From the NCBI GenBank assembly GCA_045643785.1, contig JAZRFR010000220.1:1-10281 (forward strand): a DNA stretch of 10,281 nucleotides, read 5' to 3'. Source of the DNA: CAMEON01 sp045643785. Its GTDB lineage: Bacteria; Bacillota; Clostridia; Oscillospirales; CAG-272. Positions within the stretch are counted from its first letter, which is position 1. Each line of letters begins with the position of its first letter. Positions 7,040 to 10,281 of this stretch are shown here, piece by piece. The notes under the pieces are model-generated. The model saw only the letters and a list, made by a program, of their open reading frames with translations, ran no database searches and was not told where the DNA came from. Position numbers and translations under genes: made by a program.

Positions 7040-8989
7040 TTAAAAAATCATTTTCTTCAGATTGCCGAGGAAGTCCTCGTCCAGACGGCGCAGTACGGCC
7101 TTGCCGTCGTAGCCGTCGGACAGATCCACCCTTTGTATGGCCGCGGCAATGGCCTCGGGCGATTGCTCGCCGTAATAGTACAGGCAGTCCCCCACCAAAG
7201 AGTTTTCCACCACGGGAATCCTTGCACTGACGACCCGCAGGCCGCTTGCCATGTAGGACAGCACCTTGGACGGAAAGGAGGTCGCGTTGAAAGCCCCCGC
7301 AGGATCCTGGGTGCTGAGACCGATGTGGCAGGAGTGCAGGAAATCGGTATACGCCTCATCATACAGTACGCCGTCGTAGGTCAGCCTGCATACACTCTCG
7401 GCGCTGACAGCGTCCAACGTCTCCCGCATACGGCGGAGATGCTCGTCGGTACCGGTTCCCAGGATATGCACGTGATAATTTCCGGGCAGATACTTCGCCG
7501 CATCTATGGCGGCGTACACGCCCCCCTTCACGGGCTCCAGGGTTCCCGCGTACACCACGTGTACGATTCCGTCGGACGTGGGACGGCATTCCGAATCAGA
7601 CAGCCGATAGGTTCCGTGGGTGATGACGTAGGGCTTCCCCTGCGAATTGACGCGGCGGTTCAATTCCTCGCTGGGGAAAATATACGCGTCGGCGATGCGG
7701 GCGTATCGAACCTCCCGACGGGATATCCGCGGTGACTGCCACGCATCCCCGTACAGCTCCTCCACCTCCAGGATCAGGCGAAAGCGTCGGCAACGCTTGA
7801 GACGGTTCAGAGCCCACGTAAGCCCCAGGGAGTGGTACACCCACAGGGTATCCCCGTCCTGCACCAGCGCCTTGAGCCTCGACAGCAGGCGCAGCTGAAA
7901 GAACAAACGGGTAAATCCGTTGCGGATATGCCCGTGTCGGCCGCCGCAGGGCAAAAGCTCCAGAATGGTTCTGTCGTCTATTCTCTCCACACGTCCTCCC
8001 ACGGAATTCGGCCCGTTGGTCATGGAGGCAGACAGAATGCGTAGATCCAGCCCCAGCCGTCTGAAGCAATGGAACATATAGTTGGATTTCGTGTACGCCG
8101 CAGGATGGCAGACACGCGCTTCGCCCCTGTCGGGTAAGTCGTAATGAACCAGGCACTTGATCTCCCGCGAGGGTTCCCCCTCCAACGCCCGATCGTAGGG
8201 TCTGGTCGGATCGACCAAGACGCACTCGTGGTGTCCCCTTTGTTCCTGCAGGGGTAGGTCGGCGCGGAAATCGCCGTACTTTTGGGTCAGATAGGCCTCC
8301 GCCTCGGCGGGGATGCGTACCGTCATTCCTTCAAAAGAAGCGGATCTTCCCTCCCCGTACTGCTCCCGCGGCGCGTACTCCAGCTTCCCCTGCCAATTCC
8401 CGTGATTGCACAGGATTGGCGACGTGGCGGGATCGTATGCCGAGATCAGGCGCTCATATTTCGTCAGAATCCGATTCGTCCGCTTGTGAACCCCCAACAG
8501 CCGCATGATCCTCACCGCCATACGCGTCCGCAAGCGGTAATCACCCCGAAAAGCGGACAGCAGCAGCCGCTGATACAGACGCTTGCGGTGTTCCAGGCGT
8601 TTCTGCTCCCGCTTTTTCGTGGGATAGCCATCCAGGGGAAACACGTCGATGAACACGCCGTGATTCATGGGCAGATGCGCTACCTCACGCTCCACGAAGG
8701 CGGTGCGGCTGTCCCGCAGCTTGGCGAATATATGGGGATAGGCAGGGTCACTGCAAAAGGTCTGCAGGAACAGCCCTTCGGGCAGAAGCGCGGGCGCTTC
8801 CCGCAGGAAACGGTCGTAGTCGGGGCGGAGAAGCGCCACGTCCACGTCGTCGTCCCAAGGAATAAAGCCTCCATACTTCACAGCGCCCAGGGCGCTTCCG
8901 CACACCAGAAAGTAGGGGATCTGCAATTTCTCGCAGAGCCGCACAAAGCAGCCCAGCAGTTCAAATTGTTTCTCTTGCAGTTGATTCAT
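7040..8989 (-). CDS. LicD-type phosphotransferase fused to a GT-B glycosyltransferase
   Basis: This is one uninterrupted 649-aa frame holding two enzymes. Residues 1-260 are a LicD/nucleotidyltransferase-fold domain: CGSALGAVKYGGFIPWDDDVDVAL (30-53) has the Gly-Ser and Asp46-48/Asp50 metal-binding signature, followed by MNHGVFIDVFPLDG (108-121) and a closing QEQRGHH (248-254). LicD proteins move phosphocholine or other phospho-groups onto surface glycans. Residues about 276-649 look like a GT-B glycosyltransferase: YAGTLEPVKGG (480-490) begins the donor domain and FPSKVLSYMASGLRVV (572-587) is the donor-binding motif, though the usual Glu before YMA is Ser. Both act in the cytoplasm on lipid-linked or nascent surface polysaccharide. 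The gene overlaps the upstream GT4 gene by 29 bases and has no strong ribosome binding site, so it is probably translationally coupled to it. Acceptor and donor sugars are unknown. Confidence 0.9.
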   Translation of the reverse strand: MNQLQEKQFELLGCFVRLCEKLQIPYFLVCGSALGAVKYGGFIPWDDDVDVALLRPDYDRFLREAPALLPEGLFLQTFCSDPAYPHIFAKLRDSRTAFVEREVAHLPMNHGVFIDVFPLDGYPTKKREQKRLEHRKRLYQRLLLSAFRGDYRLRTRMAVRIMRLLGVHKRTNRILTKYERLISAYDPATSPILCNHGNWQGKLEYAPREQYGEGRSASFEGMTVRIPAEAEAYLTQKYGDFRADLPLQEQRGHHECVLVDPTRPYDRALEGEPSREIKCLVHYDLPDRGEARVCHPAAYTKSNYMFHCFRRLGLDLRILSASMTNGPNSVGGRVERIDDRTILELLPCGGRHGHIRNGFTRLFFQLRLLSRLKALVQDGDTLWVYHSLGLTWALNRLKRCRRFRLILEVEELYGDAWQSPRISRREVRYARIADAYIFPSEELNRRVNSQGKPYVITHGTYRLSDSECRPTSDGIVHVVYAGTLEPVKGGVYAAIDAAKYLPGNYHVHILGTGTDEHLRRMRETLDAVSAESVCRLTYDGVLYDEAYTDFLHSCHIGLSTQDPAGAFNATSFPSKVLSYMASGLRVVSARIPVVENSLVGDCLYYYGEQSPEAIAAAIQRVDLSDGYDGKAVLRRLDEDFLGNLKKMIF

Positions 8990-10169
8990 AGGCTATCCCA
9001 TACAGCTTTACGTATTCGCCGAAGGCGTCCTCGGCGTTGAAGCGGCTCGCATACGCCCTGCAAGCCTCGGGAGAAACTCCCCCTCCGCGGGTCACGCGAT
9101 AAATCGCATCCACCAACGCAGGTATATCGTCGCACGGAACGACTTTACCGCAGGTCTCATCCACACACTCGGGACTTCCGCCGCGGTCAAAGGTGATCAC
9201 GGGAGTTCCGCAAGCCAGCGCCTCCAGATTGGTCAGCCCCAGGGTCTCCTCCCGCGTGGGATTGACAAACACGTCGGCGGCGGTATACCGCGCGGCCAGC
9301 TCCTTCGGGTTCGTGACACGGGGGAGGCAGATCACGCCCGGCGGCAGGCGCTTCTTCTGCTTTTCGCTCACGCCCACCAAAACCACCCTGCAGGAGTCGT
9401 CCAAGGCATCTGCCAGCGCGGCGAATACGTCGAAGCCCTTGCCGCGCGTCCATTTGTAGGCAACACCCAGGATCACCGTCCGATCCTGCAGGCCGTAACG
9501 CTCACGGAAATCACCGGGGGTCGGACAAAATACCTGCAGATCAATTCCGTTGCGGATCACCCGGAGGGGATACTGCCCGAAAAACGAGTGCCGCACCTGC
9601 TCGGCCATCCAAAGTGAGGGCGCGACGACCGTCAGATCAAGTCCCCTCGATGCTTCCCTTTTTTGATGAAACAGGCGATGGCTTCTGTCGAAAAACCAAC
9701 TGTACCGCCGCCACAGAGGGCAGTTGCGGCACTCGGCTTTCCATTGATCACACCGAGCGGCGTCAAAGTGCGGGCAGTAGGCCGTAAAGGCCCAGCAATC
9801 GTGGAAGGTCCAAAAGACCTTGATTTCCCGCTCGCGCAGATAGGACAGAAGCATCCCCAGATGCAGGTTGTGTCCGTGCAGATTATGCAGATGCACCACG
9901 TCGGGGGAAATGGCGTCCAGATGGCGAAGCAAGCGGCGGGTCGCCCGTCGGGAATTGAAGCCGTAATTGCCCCGTACGCGGGACATAAGCGCCTGCGTTT
10001 TCACCTCGCCTCGGTTGGGGTAGGCAAGACCGCGGGGATGCGCGGTGCCCCCATCGGCGTGCAGGATATAGTTCTCCACACCCGCGCCGTCCAGCAGACG
10101 GCTGACGGCCGCGCAGATCCGCCCGGTGCTTCCCTGATCGCAGGTTACGTTGATCTGTACGACAGTCAT
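8961..10169 (-). CDS. GT4-family glycosyltransferase
   Basis: This 402-aa GT-B-fold enzyme probably adds a sugar from a nucleotide-sugar donor to a growing surface polysaccharide at the inner face of the membrane. The N-terminal acceptor domain begins with TVVQINVTCDQGSTGRI and includes DVVHLHNLHGHNLHLG (90-105) and a cysteine-rich stretch (Cys125, 132, 140, 147, 150) that recurs in this type of capsule-synthesis transferase. The linker has VIRNGID (204-210). The C-terminal donor domain carries the E-x7-E motif (Glu308 to Glu316, within EETLGLTNLEALACGTPV). Its start is supported by AAAGGAG seven bases before ATG. Its last 29 bases overlap the LicD-fusion gene, implying a shared transcript and coordinated action. 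I see no clear promoter between it and the repeat element at the window end, so it may be internal to a longer cluster. Confidence 0.93.
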   Translation of the reverse strand: MTVVQINVTCDQGSTGRICAAVSRLLDGAGVENYILHADGGTAHPRGLAYPNRGEVKTQALMSRVRGNYGFNSRRATRRLLRHLDAISPDVVHLHNLHGHNLHLGMLLSYLREREIKVFWTFHDCWAFTAYCPHFDAARCDQWKAECRNCPLWRRYSWFFDRSHRLFHQKREASRGLDLTVVAPSLWMAEQVRHSFFGQYPLRVIRNGIDLQVFCPTPGDFRERYGLQDRTVILGVAYKWTRGKGFDVFAALADALDDSCRVVLVGVSEKQKKRLPPGVICLPRVTNPKELAARYTAADVFVNPTREETLGLTNLEALACGTPVITFDRGGSPECVDETCGKVVPCDDIPALVDAIYRVTRGGGVSPEACRAYASRFNAEDAFGEYVKLYGIAYESTARETI

Positions 10170-10217
10170 GGCGCGGCTCCTTTCAAAAATGATGGTCAGG
10201 CGATTGCATAAGTATGG

Positions 10218-10281
10218 AAATTGCAGTTTGTAGGGGAGCGGGAGAACGCCAAAGAGGAACTTCTTGAAAGAAGTTCCTCTC
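10218..10281. repeat. Second copy of the MITE-like element, truncated by window end
   Basis: These 64 bases are the exact reverse complement of 5005-5068: the terminal repeat (AAATTGCAGTTTGTAGGGG) followed by the AGAGGAACTTCTT hairpin. Bases before 10218 do not match, so this is the same element end, in the opposite orientation, extending beyond the window. It lies 49 bases upstream of the GT4 start codon, again between genes. Confidence 0.85.

Noticed and set aside
8282..9040. 252-aa + strand open frame across the LicD/GT4 junction
   Set aside because: It is antisense to two recognisable proteins and has no domain signature.

Overview
The window looks like part of the chromosome of a fairly GC-rich gut-type Firmicute, most likely a class Clostridia member of the Oscillospiraceae/Christensenellales kind. 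The basis is strong AAGGAG-type ribosome binding sites, textbook sigma-A promoters, a KhpA-type KH protein, a pyroglutamyl peptidase, GH38 and GH127 glycosidases, and a short palindrome-rich intergenic repeat. This assignment is an inference from style and gene content, because no rRNA or marker gene is present.

Layout. Positions 1-210 (+) hold the 3' end of khpA, closed by a strong intrinsic terminator. A near-perfect promoter at 319-347 then drives a two-gene + strand unit: an unrecognised 259-aa protein (383-1162) and pyroglutamyl peptidase I (1192-1782), ended by a second strong terminator. Everything from 1850 to 10169 is on the - strand. Read in transcription order it runs: a GT4-type glycosyltransferase (10169-8961); an overlapping gene for a LicD + GT-B glycosyltransferase fusion (8989-7040); a perfect-consensus promoter at 6933-6961; a GH127-type glycosidase (6883-5081); a 203-bp MITE-like element (4866-5068); a GH38 alpha-mannosidase (4832-2424); and a small two-TM protein with a possible PH-like tail (2413-1850) whose ribosome binding site overlaps the mannosidase stop codon. 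No gap between genes exceeds 300 bases.

How the genes fit together. The two upstream - strand genes look like the end of a cell-surface polysaccharide or teichoic-acid-like synthesis cluster, with sugar transfer plus phospho-substituent transfer. The GH127 and GH38 enzymes carry no visible signal peptide, so they probably trim imported oligosaccharides in the cytoplasm. GH38 and the membrane protein appear translationally linked, and no clear promoter is seen directly upstream of GH38, so it may depend on read-through from the GH127 promoter across the repeat element.

The least ordinary things here are the inverted-terminal-repeat element, which has a second copy truncated by the window end and identical over 64 bases; the LicD-glycosyltransferase fusion; and the unrecognised 259-aa protein, whose N-terminus is encoded by a 9-bp tandem repeat. 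I see no clear sign of a wholly new defence or mobile system.
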